This document shows positions 34,524 to 42,175 of a stretch of 64,000 bases of DNA, piece after piece. The notes under the pieces are model-generated. The model was not told the origin of the DNA, did not search any database, and saw only the letters and a list, made by a program, of their open reading frames with translations. Position 1 is the stretch's first letter; each line of letters starts with the position of its first letter. The stretch is taken from the NCBI GenBank assembly GCA_947499565.1, contig CANMOV010000007.1, forward strand, positions 21,104 through 85,103, in the 5' to 3' direction. Origin of the DNA: an uncultured Croceitalea sp. (GTDB lineage Bacteria; Bacteroidota; Bacteroidia; Flavobacteriales; Flavobacteriaceae). The translations under genes and the position numbers were made by a program.

Positions 34524-35921
34524 CTAGATAGTTTCAGCAATTTCTAGTGCTTTGTTCAAAGCGCCAAGTTTATTATAGGTTTCCTGTAATTCATCTTCAG
34601 CATTTGAAGCCGCCACTAATCCTGCACCAGCTTGAAAATGAAGTTCATGGTTTTTGCTAAGGAATGTTCTAATCATAATGGCATGGTTAAAGTTTCCATT
34701 AAAATCCATAAAACCAATTGCTCCACCATAATAACCTCTACTGGTTTTTTCATACTTTTCTATAAGCTGCATGGCCATATGTTTGGGAGCGCCGCTTAAG
34801 GTGCCCGCGGGAAATGTATCTGCTACAATTTTTAGTGTAGAAATATCTGACTTTTTCATCCCGGTAACTTTAGAAACTAAATGAATTACATGCGAAAAAT
34901 ACTGTACCTCACGATAGGTTTCTACATTCACAAGATTCCCATTTCTACTTAGGTCGTTTCGAGCTAAGTCCACTAACATTACATGTTCACTATTTTCTTT
35001 ATCGTCCTGAGCTAATTGCTTTGCGAGTTCTGCATCCTTTTCATCATTGCCAGTACGTTTGTATGTTCCTGCAATAGGGTGAATTTCTGCTTTCCCATCT
35101 TTTACAATCAATTGTGCTTCTGGAGAGCTACCAAAAATTTTGAAATCTCCATAGTCAAAAAAGAAAAGATATGGTGAGGGGTTTATAGAGCGTAATGCAC
35201 GATACACGTTAAACTCATCACCTTTAAATCCTTGCGAAAACCTGCGAGACAGTACCAATTGAAAAACATCTCCACGTTGACAATGCTTTTTAGCTAATGC
35301 TACATGATTTTTGAAAGCTTCATCTTCTAAATTAGTTTTTACTTCCCCGTCTTTAGAAAAATTATAGGAGGCAAAACTTCTTACTTTAAGTACTTGCTCT
35401 AACTGCGGAATATTGTTTTCAGTTTCAAAACAATGCGCAAAAAGATAGGCTTCGTTTTTAAAGTGATTAATTGCTATGATGTTTTGATAAACGGCATAAT
35501 AGATATCAGGAATTGCAACTGAATTATTTTTTTTTGAAATTTCAACATCCTCAAAATAGCGAACAGCATCATAGGCCATAAAGCCGAAAAGACCGTTTGT
35601 TATAAATTTAAAATTTTGATTGTCTACTTCAAATTTCTTGCTAAATGCGTCGATTTCTTGAGTAACTTCAATAGAATCAGTAATTCTAATCTCTTCCTTT
35701 AAACTATCCGGAAATTCTTTTACAATAACTTCATTTTCAACTTTAATAGAAGCTATAGGGTTGCAACAGATGTAAGAAAAGCTATTGTCATTGGCATGAT
35801 AATCACTACTCTCCAAAAGAATACTATTAGGGAATTTGTCCCTAATTTTTAAATAAACACTAACAGGGGTAATCGTATCCGCAAGTATTTTTTTATGATA
35901 TGTTTTTAGTTTGTAAGACAT
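34524..35921 (-). CDS. trpE: Anthranilate synthase component I
   Basis: A 465-residue protein that makes anthranilate from chorismate. The N-terminal LLESSDYH motif forms the tryptophan feedback site. The C-terminal domain has GDVFQLVLSRR, SGAPKHMA and RGYYGGAIG. I choose ATG 35921 (MSYKLKTYHKK). It is the first structural gene of the trp operon (trpEGDCFBA) and is preceded by a terminator hairpin and a leader peptide. Confidence 0.95.
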   Translation of the reverse strand: MSYKLKTYHKKILADTITPVSVYLKIRDKFPNSILLESSDYHANDNSFSYICCNPIASIKVENEVIVKEFPDSLKEEIRITDSIEVTQEIDAFSKKFEVDNQNFKFITNGLFGFMAYDAVRYFEDVEISKKNNSVAIPDIYYAVYQNIIAINHFKNEAYLFAHCFETENNIPQLEQVLKVRSFASYNFSKDGEVKTNLEDEAFKNHVALAKKHCQRGDVFQLVLSRRFSQGFKGDEFNVYRALRSINPSPYLFFFDYGDFKIFGSSPEAQLIVKDGKAEIHPIAGTYKRTGNDEKDAELAKQLAQDDKENSEHVMLVDLARNDLSRNGNLVNVETYREVQYFSHVIHLVSKVTGMKKSDISTLKIVADTFPAGTLSGAPKHMAMQLIEKYEKTSRGYYGGAIGFMDFNGNFNHAIMIRTFLSKNHELHFQAGAGLVAASNAEDELQETYNKLGALNKALEIAETI

Positions 35922-35942
35922 AATTAGTAACACTATAAATTG

Positions 35943-35971
35943 AAAAAGGCTTGTCGTGATGACAAGCCTTT
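35943..35971 (-). terminator. Attenuator terminator upstream of trpE
   Basis: On the minus strand an 11-bp perfect stem (AAAGGCTTGTC with GACAAGCCTTT), loop ATCAC, runs straight into TTTTT. It lies 22 bases before the trpE start and 25 bases after the leader peptide stop, where an attenuator should be. The segment TCACGA in its loop and 3' arm (35954-35959) can pair with TCGTGA at the leader stop (35996-36001), a possible antiterminator. Confidence 0.85.
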
Positions 35972-35995
35972 ATATATTATTCAATAGGGACTAGT

Positions 35996-36049
35996 TCACG
36001 AATGTTGTCGTAAATTATTCCACCACCAAGTTTTGTTTATTATTTTCAT
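35996..36049 (-). CDS. trpL: trp operon leader peptide
   Basis: A 17-residue ORF reading MKIINKTWWWNNLRQHS, with three adjacent Trp codons (TGG at 36028-36020) and a TGA stop at 35998-35996. It lies between a strong promoter and a terminator hairpin, ahead of trpE. This is the classical ribosome-stalling attenuation layout: low charged tRNA-Trp stalls the ribosome on the Trp codons and lets the operon be read. The ATG falls within about 6 bases of the -7 box, so the transcript may be leaderless. Confidence 0.85.
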   Translation of the reverse strand: MKIINKTWWWNNLRQHS

Positions 36050-36054
36050 TGGTT

Positions 36055-36085
36055 CAAATATAGAGAATGCATTTTAACTATCAAA
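36055..36085 (-). promoter_or_regulatory. trp operon promoter (TTTG - 19 bp - TATATTTG)
   Basis: Minus strand TTTG at 36085-36082, 19 bases, then TATATTTG at 36062-36055. This is a complete match to the Bacteroidota promoter. Transcription would start near 36049-36050, at or next to the leader peptide ATG. Confidence 0.85.
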
Positions 36086-36104
36086 CAAAGATGTGTTATA
36101 AAAA

Positions 36105-36132
36105 AACATCCTACCGTAAAAGCAGGATGTTT
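36105..36132 (-). terminator. Terminator after the YceI gene
   Basis: On the minus strand AACATCCTGC, loop TTTTAC, GGTAGGATGTT, then a T run. The stem has about 8 perfect pairs. It separates YceI from the trp promoter. Confidence 0.75.
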
Positions 36133-36157
36133 TCATTTCCTTTTTCAAATAGCTTGG

Positions 36158-36730
36158 TTAAAATTCTAAATCCACAACCAAATCAAATTCATCATAGATT
36201 AGCTTATCTTTTGCTGTTCCAATGATTCCTGAGCCATACTCAACCTTGTAATTTGTTCTATCCACCTTTAATGTAGCTGTTGCTTTACTGCCATAAACAG
36301 AAACGTCAAAAGTCACTGGTTTAGTAATACCCTTAATAGTCAAGTCTCCAGTTACTTTATAAGAATTTTTTCCAGAGGCGGTAACTTCTGTAAAAACTAA
36401 TGCAGAAGTTGGGTTAGAGGCTGTCGCAAAGAAATCGTCTGAGTTTAAATGACCGTCTAATTTTCCTTTATATTCCCCTTCTAAATCGGTTGTATTTATA
36501 GTTGTCATATCAACTACAAATTCACCTCCAGTTAATTTATCTCCATCAAATTCTAATGCGCCAGATTTAAGGGCAATGGTACCTGTATGAGAACCAGTTA
36601 CTTTGTATGCTTTCCAAGTTACGGTACTAGCATCTGTTTTTACTTCTTTTTTCTCGCCATCAATTGGGTCCGCAGATACTGTTGCACCAATTACTAAGGC
36701 TAGGGCTAAACTTAAAATGTTCTTTTTCAT
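36158..36730 (-). CDS. YceI family periplasmic protein
   Basis: A 190-residue protein with an N-terminal signal peptide (about residues 1-20, ending in VSADP). YceI-family features follow: strands TVTWKAYKVTGSHTGTIAL, LEFDGDKLTGGEFVVDM, DDFF, then YKVTGDLTIKGITKPV and a closing strand ending FDLVVDLEF. YceI proteins are lipocalin-like barrels that bind isoprenoid-type lipids. It lies 40 bases after the nitroreductase gene on the same strand, so it may be the last gene of the MarR-nitroreductase unit. Confidence 0.92.
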   Translation of the reverse strand: MKKNILSLALALVIGATVSADPIDGEKKEVKTDASTVTWKAYKVTGSHTGTIALKSGALEFDGDKLTGGEFVVDMTTINTTDLEGEYKGKLDGHLNSDDFFATASNPTSALVFTEVTASGKNSYKVTGDLTIKGITKPVTFDVSVYGSKATATLKVDRTNYKVEYGSGIIGTAKDKLIYDEFDLVVDLEF

Positions 36731-36769
36731 GATTTTTAAATTAATTTTTGTTGAAATTTATTTTAGGGT

Positions 36770-37417
36770 TTATATATATGTAAAAAAATCTTCCTTTGAT
36801 TTACGAACTTTTGCATAATGTTGAGTCTCGTCTTCTTCAGATCTATACCCTATAGGTAGTACAACGGCAGCAGACAATCCTTTTTCCCTAAGCCCAAGGA
36901 TTTCATCATACTTTTCTGCGTCAAAACCTTCCATAGGACAAGTATCTATTTTTAATTCAGCTGCAGCTTGCATTAAGTTACCAAGGGCAATATAGGCTTG
37001 TTTTGAAGTCCAAATTGCTTTATGCTCTGCTGGTAAGTCTATCAATTTTGATTTCATAAAATCACCATACTGTTGTAATCCATCCAATGGGATGTTTCGA
37101 GTTTCGGCTACATTTGAAATATAATCGTCAACTAATTCGGAACCAAAATCAATTTGATTAGCCAAAACAATCAAATGAGATGCATCGGTTATTTGAGATT
37201 GCCCCCATGACACTGGTTTTAGGTTTTCTCTTATTTCTTTATTGGATATCACCAAAACCTTATAGGGTTGAAGACCGTATGAAGATGCACTCAATCGTAC
37301 CGATTCCATTAATAACTTAAAGTCTTCTTCAGATACCTTTTTGGTGCTATCAAATTTTTTAGTTGCGTATCGCCAAGTTCTGTTTTGTAATATACTTTTT
37401 TCTAGGATGCTGTTCAT
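36770..37417 (-). CDS. NAD(P)H-dependent nitroreductase family oxidoreductase
   Basis: A 215-residue FMN protein of the nitroreductase family, with RTWRYATKKFDSTKKVSEED and ESVRLSASSYGLQPYKVLV near the start, an HLIVLANQ strand and a late CPMEGFDAEKYDEILG motif as in NfsB/dihydropteridine reductases. It follows marR by one base and is probably regulated by it. The physiological substrate cannot be told. Confidence 0.9.
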   Translation of the reverse strand: MNSILEKSILQNRTWRYATKKFDSTKKVSEEDFKLLMESVRLSASSYGLQPYKVLVISNKEIRENLKPVSWGQSQITDASHLIVLANQIDFGSELVDDYISNVAETRNIPLDGLQQYGDFMKSKLIDLPAEHKAIWTSKQAYIALGNLMQAAAELKIDTCPMEGFDAEKYDEILGLREKGLSAAVVLPIGYRSEEDETQHYAKVRKSKEDFFTYI

Positions 37418-37418
37418 T

Positions 37419-37865
37419 TTAAAATTTATCTAATAAATTATTTAATTCTTCTAAATCTTGATGTGAGAACCCTGCTAAAACCTCCACTTCGGCCAATTCT
37501 ACAGCCTTATCCATTTCTAGCAATGATTCTTCTCCATTTGCAGTAATACAAATTTCTATTTTACGCCTGTTAGTTGGGCAAATTTTTCTGTCCACAAAAC
37601 CTTTGAGCAAAAGTTTGTCTACCAGCCTAGTAGTGTTACTCATTTTAGTAACCATACGTTCATTTAAAGTAGACAAGTTAGCTGGAGAACCATTTTGTCC
37701 TCTTAAAATCCGTAATACATTAAACTGCTGCAACGAAACATCAAAAGGTTTTAATGCATTTGTCATTGCTTCATTAAGCCTAGAATTAACTAGTGATAAA
37801 TGAATTATCGTTCTAGTTTCAATAGACATTTCCTTATTTGTCTTTATAATTTCTTCTACATTCAT
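37419..37865 (-). CDS. MarR family transcriptional regulator
   Basis: A 148-residue winged-helix regulator. After a dimerisation helix (LSLVNSRLNEAMTNAL), the DNA-binding domain reads VSLQQFNVLRILRG, then the recognition region LNERMVTKMSNTTRLVDKL and a KGFVDRKICPTNRRKIEI wing. I choose ATG 37865 since upstream residues are Cys/Asn-rich and cross the promoter. A perfect palindrome overlapping its own promoter suggests self-repression, and the nitroreductase just downstream would be co-regulated. Confidence 0.92.
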   Translation of the reverse strand: MNVEEIIKTNKEMSIETRTIIHLSLVNSRLNEAMTNALKPFDVSLQQFNVLRILRGQNGSPANLSTLNERMVTKMSNTTRLVDKLLLKGFVDRKICPTNRRKIEICITANGEESLLEMDKAVELAEVEVLAGFSHQDLEELNNLLDKF

Positions 37866-37878
37866 GTTATTACAACAA

Positions 37879-37890
37879 TTGTATATACAA
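37879..37890. promoter_or_regulatory. Candidate MarR operator (perfect palindrome)
   Basis: TTGTATATACAA is a perfect 12-bp palindrome of the kind bound by MarR dimers. It overlaps the last bases of the -7 box of the marR gene and covers the expected start of transcription, so binding would block initiation. Specificity is inferred. Confidence 0.6.
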
Positions 37891-37920
37891 ATATAATTAC
37901 ATTTTGAAGAATACTCCAAA
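37888..37920 (-). promoter_or_regulatory. Promoter of the marR-nitroreductase genes
   Basis: Minus strand TATATTTG at 37895-37888 with TTTG at 37920-37917, 21 bases apart, within the tolerated range. The 5' leader would be about 17 bases. Confidence 0.65.
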
Positions 37921-37999
37921 CTTCGCAAAGCTAATTTTATGTTAAACGTTTAAGTGAAGGTCTCCCGAATGGTTAATTTTAAAATATAAATTTCATTTA

Positions 38000-38536
38000 A
38001 TGAAGCAGTTAACATTATTCTTTGTGTTACCTATTTTTTTGACGCAAAGTTGCAAGTTTGAAGAGAAAAAGACAGTTGTTCAAGAAGAATCTAAACAAAC
38101 CGAGGAATCTAATATTGATTTTCCTATTTATGATTTTGATGGTTTGGAGCCATTTTTGAATAAAGAAGATGATAAAACCTATATCGTAAATTTTTGGGCC
38201 ACTTGGTGTAAACCTTGTATTGAAGAACTTCCTGATTTTGAAAGGACTTTTGCAGAACAAAAGGATAATAATGTTGAAATGCTTTTAGTGAGTTTAGATA
38301 TGCCATCCATGTGGGAGAAAAGATTAGTTCCTTTTGTAAAAGAAAAGGGGTTAAAAGGGGAGGTAGTTATTTTGGATGATCCAAAGATGAATGAATGGAT
38401 ACCAAAGATAGCTGCAAACTGGGAAGGTGGAATCCCAGCTACCATAATATATAATAAAGATAAGCGGACCTTTTATCCTCATGGTTTTACTTATGAGGAA
38501 TTGAATACTGAACTAGATAAATTTTTAAGTGAATAG
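38000..38536 (+). CDS. TlpA-like thioredoxin-fold lipoprotein
   Basis: A 178-residue protein with a lipoprotein signal (TQSC, Cys at residue 18). The thioredoxin domain has a WCKPC active site at residues 69-73 and the cis-Pro region GIPATIIYN. It should reduce or transfer disulphides in the envelope. The next gene, another thioredoxin-fold protein, starts two bases after its stop, so the two act together or are co-transcribed. Confidence 0.88.
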   Translation: MKQLTLFFVLPIFLTQSCKFEEKKTVVQEESKQTEESNIDFPIYDFDGLEPFLNKEDDKTYIVNFWATWCKPCIEELPDFERTFAEQKDNNVEMLLVSLDMPSMWEKRLVPFVKEKGLKGEVVILDDPKMNEWIPKIAANWEGGIPATIIYNKDKRTFYPHGFTYEELNTELDKFLSE

Positions 38537-38538
38537 AA

Positions 38539-39153
38539 ATGAAAACATTTAAGACAATAGGATTACTTGCTTTAGTTGTTATTATAATGTCATTCGTTAA
38601 GAATGATAAACTTGCATCAGGTTATGATATTGGGGATTTAGCTACTGATTTCTCATTGAAAAATGTAGATGGCGAAATGGTCTCTCTTTCGAACTACGCT
38701 GATTCAAAGGGCTTTTTAGTAATTTTTACCTGTAATACTTGCCCTTATGCGGTTGCTTATGAGGATAGAATACTAGCATTGGATAAAAAGTATAAGGAAA
38801 AAGGAGTTCCTGTGATTGCTATTAATCCAAACAATCCTGCGGTAAAACCTGGCGATAGTTTTGATAAAATGAAGATTAGGGCAAAAGAAAAAGGATTTAC
38901 TTTTCCATACGTATTAGACGAAGGTCAAAAAATTTACCCTCAGTATGGTGCCAGTAAAACACCACACGTTTACCTTTTAGAAAAAACTCAAAAGGGTAAT
39001 GTGGTAAAATACATTGGAGCAATTGATGATAACTACCAAGATGCACGTAAAGTTGAAGATAAATATGTAGAGAATGCTGTTGATGCAATGTTGGCTGGCA
39101 AGAAAATTGAGGTAACAAAAACGTGGGCGATAGGATGCTCTATAAAAGTATAA
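38539..39153 (+). CDS. Secreted thioredoxin/peroxiredoxin-like protein
   Basis: A 204-residue protein with an N-terminal signal or anchor helix (about residues 5-20) and a redoxin domain. The active site reads TCNTCPYA (Cys 65 and 68) where the family usually has a CxxC. It has an AINPNNPAV segment typical of thioredoxin-family proteins often annotated as AhpC/TSA-like. It follows the TlpA-like gene by two bases. A terminator hairpin lies 20 bases after its stop. Confidence 0.8.
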   Translation: MKTFKTIGLLALVVIIMSFVKNDKLASGYDIGDLATDFSLKNVDGEMVSLSNYADSKGFLVIFTCNTCPYAVAYEDRILALDKKYKEKGVPVIAINPNNPAVKPGDSFDKMKIRAKEKGFTFPYVLDEGQKIYPQYGASKTPHVYLLEKTQKGNVVKYIGAIDDNYQDARKVEDKYVENAVDAMLAGKKIEVTKTWAIGCSIKV

Positions 39154-39173
39154 TAAGAAAAATAATTAGTTTT

Positions 39174-39206
39174 AAGTCCGGAGTTATGCTTCGGACTTTT
39201 ATTTTT
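39174..39206 (+). terminator. Terminator after the redoxin gene
   Basis: AAGTCCG and CGGACTT form a 7-bp stem around GAGTTATGCTT, followed by a T-rich tail. The tail also contains TATTTTTG (39200-39207), a -7 box match that could serve the following rhodanese gene. Confidence 0.65.
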
Positions 39207-39207
39207 G
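39200..39207 (+). promoter_or_regulatory. Candidate -7 promoter box for the rhodanese gene
   Basis: TATTTTTG matches TAnnTTTG and lies 23 bases before the ATG at 39231. No clear TTG box upstream because that region is the terminator stem. Confidence 0.35.
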
Positions 39208-39230
39208 CAAAACTTAATTTAATTGAAAAA

Positions 39231-39539
39231 ATGGATTTAACACAAGAAGAGTGGGCAGAACAACTTAAGAATGATGAAAATGCTTTTTTGTTGGATGTTC
39301 GCACACCTGAAGAAGTTGAAGAAGGTTATATACCTAATTCTACTAATATCGATATTTATCTTGGACAGGAATTTTTAGATGAAGTAGAAAAGCTGGATAA
39401 AGACAAAAACTTCTATGTGTATTGTCGTTCTGGGAACAGAAGTGGGCAAGCTTGTGCAATACTAAAAAGCGTAGGAATTGATAATGCCTACAATTTAGAA
39501 GGTGGTTTTATGAACTGGGAGGGCGAAGTTGCCGAGTAA
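39231..39539 (+). CDS. Rhodanese-like domain protein
   Basis: A 102-residue single rhodanese domain with LLDVRTPEEVEEGYI near the start and the active-site loop VYCRSGNRSG (Cys 65). It moves sulfur or handles persulphides. I choose ATG 39231 because the reading frame upstream (from 39123) runs through the terminator hairpin of the previous gene and has no family match. The frame upstream overlaps that gene by 31 bases and looks accidental. Confidence 0.9.
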   Translation: MDLTQEEWAEQLKNDENAFLLDVRTPEEVEEGYIPNSTNIDIYLGQEFLDEVEKLDKDKNFYVYCRSGNRSGQACAILKSVGIDNAYNLEGGFMNWEGEVAE

Positions 39540-39559
39540 AACTTATTTACCTTTAAGGA

Positions 39560-40843
39560 ATGCGTGAAGATTTGCTCCATTTTATATGGAAGACCAATAA
39601 ACTACATTCCCAACAACTAGCAACCACCAAAAAAGAACAACTTGTAATTCGTAACACTGGACAATACAATCTAAATTCTGGTCCAGATTTCTTTAATAGC
39701 AAGATTGAGATTGCTAATCAGTTATGGGCCGGTAATGTTGAAATACATTTAAAATCTTCGGATTGGTATGCTCATGGTCACGAAACTGATGATAATTACG
39801 ACAATGTAATTCTCCATGTGGTTTGGGAAGATGATATTGCTGTTTTTAGAAAAGATAAAACGGAAATACCTACCCTCGAGCTAAAAGATATAGTTCCAGA
39901 AAAACTTCTATTAGGTTATAAAAAACTGCTCCAAAACTCAAAGAAAAAATTCATTAACTGTGAACATGATTTAGAAACAATTGATGGTTTTTTAATAGAC
40001 AATTGGTTGGAACGACTATATATAGAGCGTTTAGAGGAAAAATCAAGACTGATTTTTGAGTTGCTTAACACTTCCAATAATGATTGGGAAAAGCTGCTCT
40101 TTTCAATGTTACTTAAGAATTTTGGTTCAAAAGTTAATGGCAAAGCATTTTTGAGTCTTTCAGAATCCATAGATTTTTCAATTGTAAGAAAACTTCAAAA
40201 TAATTATGTCTCCTTAGAGAGTGTGCTTTTTGGTATGTCTGGTTTATTGGAAAAAGAAGAATGCTATGATGTGTATCACAAGCAACTTAAAAAAGAATAT
40301 GCTTTTCAAAAAACTAAGTTTAAATTAAACGATTTAGGAGTAGAGAGGCCAGATTTTTTTGGATTACGCCCAAATAATTTTCCAACTATAAGGCTTTCAC
40401 AGTTTGCAGTCTTATATGCTAAAAACAAGAATTTATTTGGCAAGTTAATAGCATATTCGGAAGCTAAAGATTATTATGATTTATTTGATATAACAGCAGG
40501 CGACTATTGGAAAAACCACTTTACGTTTGGCAAAGAATCAAAGTCATCCAGTAAAAGGCTAACAAAGAATACTATAGATTTGATTCTTATAAATACCATT
40601 GTTCCTCTAAAGTTCTCATATGCTAAAAGTCTGGGTAAAGATATAAGCGGAGATTTAATAAGCTTGATGAGGAATTTAGGTGCTGAAAAAAATAGTATTA
40701 TAAAGGGGTTTGATGAAATTGGAAGGAAAACCAAAAGTGCTTTTTCAAGTCAGGCAAAATTGCAACTTTATAACAACTATTGTAGCACAAACCAGTGCCT
40801 CAAATGTGCGGTGGGAAGTTTTCTTTTAAGGGGAAATCACTAA
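39560..40843 (+). CDS. DUF2851 family protein
   Basis: A 427-residue protein matching the DUF2851 family: it opens MREDLLHFIWKTNKL, then IRNTGQYNLNSGPDFFNSKI and WAGNVEIHLKSSDWY, a pattern shared across Bacteroidota. The C-terminal end has a Cys-rich NQCLKC motif. It is probably cytoplasmic. The function of the family is not known to me. The PspC-like gene follows 5 bases after its stop. Confidence 0.85.
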   Translation: MREDLLHFIWKTNKLHSQQLATTKKEQLVIRNTGQYNLNSGPDFFNSKIEIANQLWAGNVEIHLKSSDWYAHGHETDDNYDNVILHVVWEDDIAVFRKDKTEIPTLELKDIVPEKLLLGYKKLLQNSKKKFINCEHDLETIDGFLIDNWLERLYIERLEEKSRLIFELLNTSNNDWEKLLFSMLLKNFGSKVNGKAFLSLSESIDFSIVRKLQNNYVSLESVLFGMSGLLEKEECYDVYHKQLKKEYAFQKTKFKLNDLGVERPDFFGLRPNNFPTIRLSQFAVLYAKNKNLFGKLIAYSEAKDYYDLFDITAGDYWKNHFTFGKESKSSSKRLTKNTIDLILINTIVPLKFSYAKSLGKDISGDLISLMRNLGAEKNSIIKGFDEIGRKTKSAFSSQAKLQLYNNYCSTNQCLKCAVGSFLLRGNH

Positions 40844-40848
40844 ATTTG

Positions 40849-41079
40849 ATGATGCGTTGGATTTATGATTTACTCTACTATTTTCAGAAAAGAGGGTTTG
40901 AAGTTTGCCGTCGTATAGCCGAACGATGGGGTATAAGAGCAAGAGTAGTGCGTACTACCTTTATATATTTAACCTTTGCGACCTTAGGTTTTGGCTTCGC
41001 GCTATATCTTTTTATAGCTTTTTGGTTAAAAATAAAAGATTTGGTCTACACCAAACGCACTTCAGTTTTTGACTTATAA
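40849..41079 (+). CDS. PspC-like small membrane protein
   Basis: A 76-residue protein of PspC-domain type: RRIAERWGIRARVVRTTFIYLTF is the usual PspC pattern, with one membrane helix (about residues 40-63). It may relate to envelope stress. I choose the first of two adjacent ATGs at 40849; a longer frame from 40795 would overlap DUF2851. It is 2 bases before the potassium channel gene. Confidence 0.7.
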   Translation: MMRWIYDLLYYFQKRGFEVCRRIAERWGIRARVVRTTFIYLTFATLGFGFALYLFIAFWLKIKDLVYTKRTSVFDL

Positions 41080-41081
41080 GC

Positions 41082-42089
41082 ATGATTAAACTTTTTAAAT
41101 CACGGATAGCTTGGGCATTAATTTTAATGACCTCAATACTATTTTTAGGTGTTTTTGGATACCATTACTTTTATGGCTTTACTTGGGTTAATGCCTTCTA
41201 TATGACAGTAATTACTGTTACTACAGTTGGTTTTTCAGAAGTAAGACCTTTAGATGCCGATGCTAAAATTTTTACTGTATTTTTAATCGTATCGAGCGTT
41301 TTTATTTTTGGTTTCGCTATTTCGGTGATAACAGAATATATTTTAAGTAGAAACTCATTACAACTTTTAAAGAAAAAGCGTGTGAAAAATAAAATAAACC
41401 GTCTATCCAATCATGTTATTGTTTGTGGTTATGGGCGAAATGGTAGACAGGCTGCAGAAAAGCTTAGAGCTTACAATAAGCCTTTTGTAATTATAGAAAA
41501 GGATAAAGGAATTATAGAAGCAAATGAAGATGAAGTGCTTTTTGTAGAAGGTGATGTTAATGAAGATGAGGTTTTATTAGAAGCAGGGATTGATAGGGCA
41601 CAGTTTTTAGTTACAGCATTACCTGATGATGCGATAAATCTTTTTGTTGTTCTTTCTGCACGTCAAATGAATGAAGATTTATTTATAATAAGCAGGGCTT
41701 CTCAAGTTACTTCAATCAAAAAACTAGAATTTGCAGGTGCTAACAAAGTCATTATGCCAGATAAAATTGGCGGAGACCATATGGCGTCTTTGGTTGTAAT
41801 GCCAGATTTAATAACCTTTATGGATAAACTCTCGATAGAAGGGGAACACACTACAAACCTAGAAGAAGTTGAAATTGAGGATTTTCAGGATCAATTGGAT
41901 TGTAAATCCATAAAAGATTTGGACTTAAGGCGAAAAACTGGATGTACGATAATCGGATATATCACTCCTGATGGGCGCTACATAATTAATCCCGAGGCTG
42001 ATTTGGAGCTCGAACCTAAAGGCAAAGTAATTGTTCTAGGCAGACCGGAACAAATAAACAACCTCAATCAAATGTTCCGATTGGGATAG
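41082..42089 (+). CDS. Potassium channel family protein with TrkA domains
   Basis: A 335-residue protein. Two membrane helices (about residues 9-28 and 64-85) flank a pore loop with the filter TVGFSE at 48-53, where canonical channels read TVGYGD. A RCK/TrkA-N domain follows with VIVCGYGRNGRQ (about 113-124, NAD-binding) and a TrkA-C domain at the end. It would control potassium flux in response to a bound nucleotide. It lies 2 bases after the PspC-like gene. Confidence 0.88.
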   Translation: MIKLFKSRIAWALILMTSILFLGVFGYHYFYGFTWVNAFYMTVITVTTVGFSEVRPLDADAKIFTVFLIVSSVFIFGFAISVITEYILSRNSLQLLKKKRVKNKINRLSNHVIVCGYGRNGRQAAEKLRAYNKPFVIIEKDKGIIEANEDEVLFVEGDVNEDEVLLEAGIDRAQFLVTALPDDAINLFVVLSARQMNEDLFIISRASQVTSIKKLEFAGANKVIMPDKIGGDHMASLVVMPDLITFMDKLSIEGEHTTNLEEVEIEDFQDQLDCKSIKDLDLRRKTGCTIIGYITPDGRYIINPEADLELEPKGKVIVLGRPEQINNLNQMFRLG

Positions 42090-42175
42090 TTTAACAACAG
42101 TTAAATTTGATTCCATTGATTTTTTTTAGGATATTGTCGCCTTTACATCAAATTAACATAACCAAAATATAAATT

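Noticed and set aside
39123-39230. Longer N-terminus for the rhodanese protein
   Set aside because: It overlaps the end of the redoxin gene and the terminator hairpin, and family similarity starts only at 39231.
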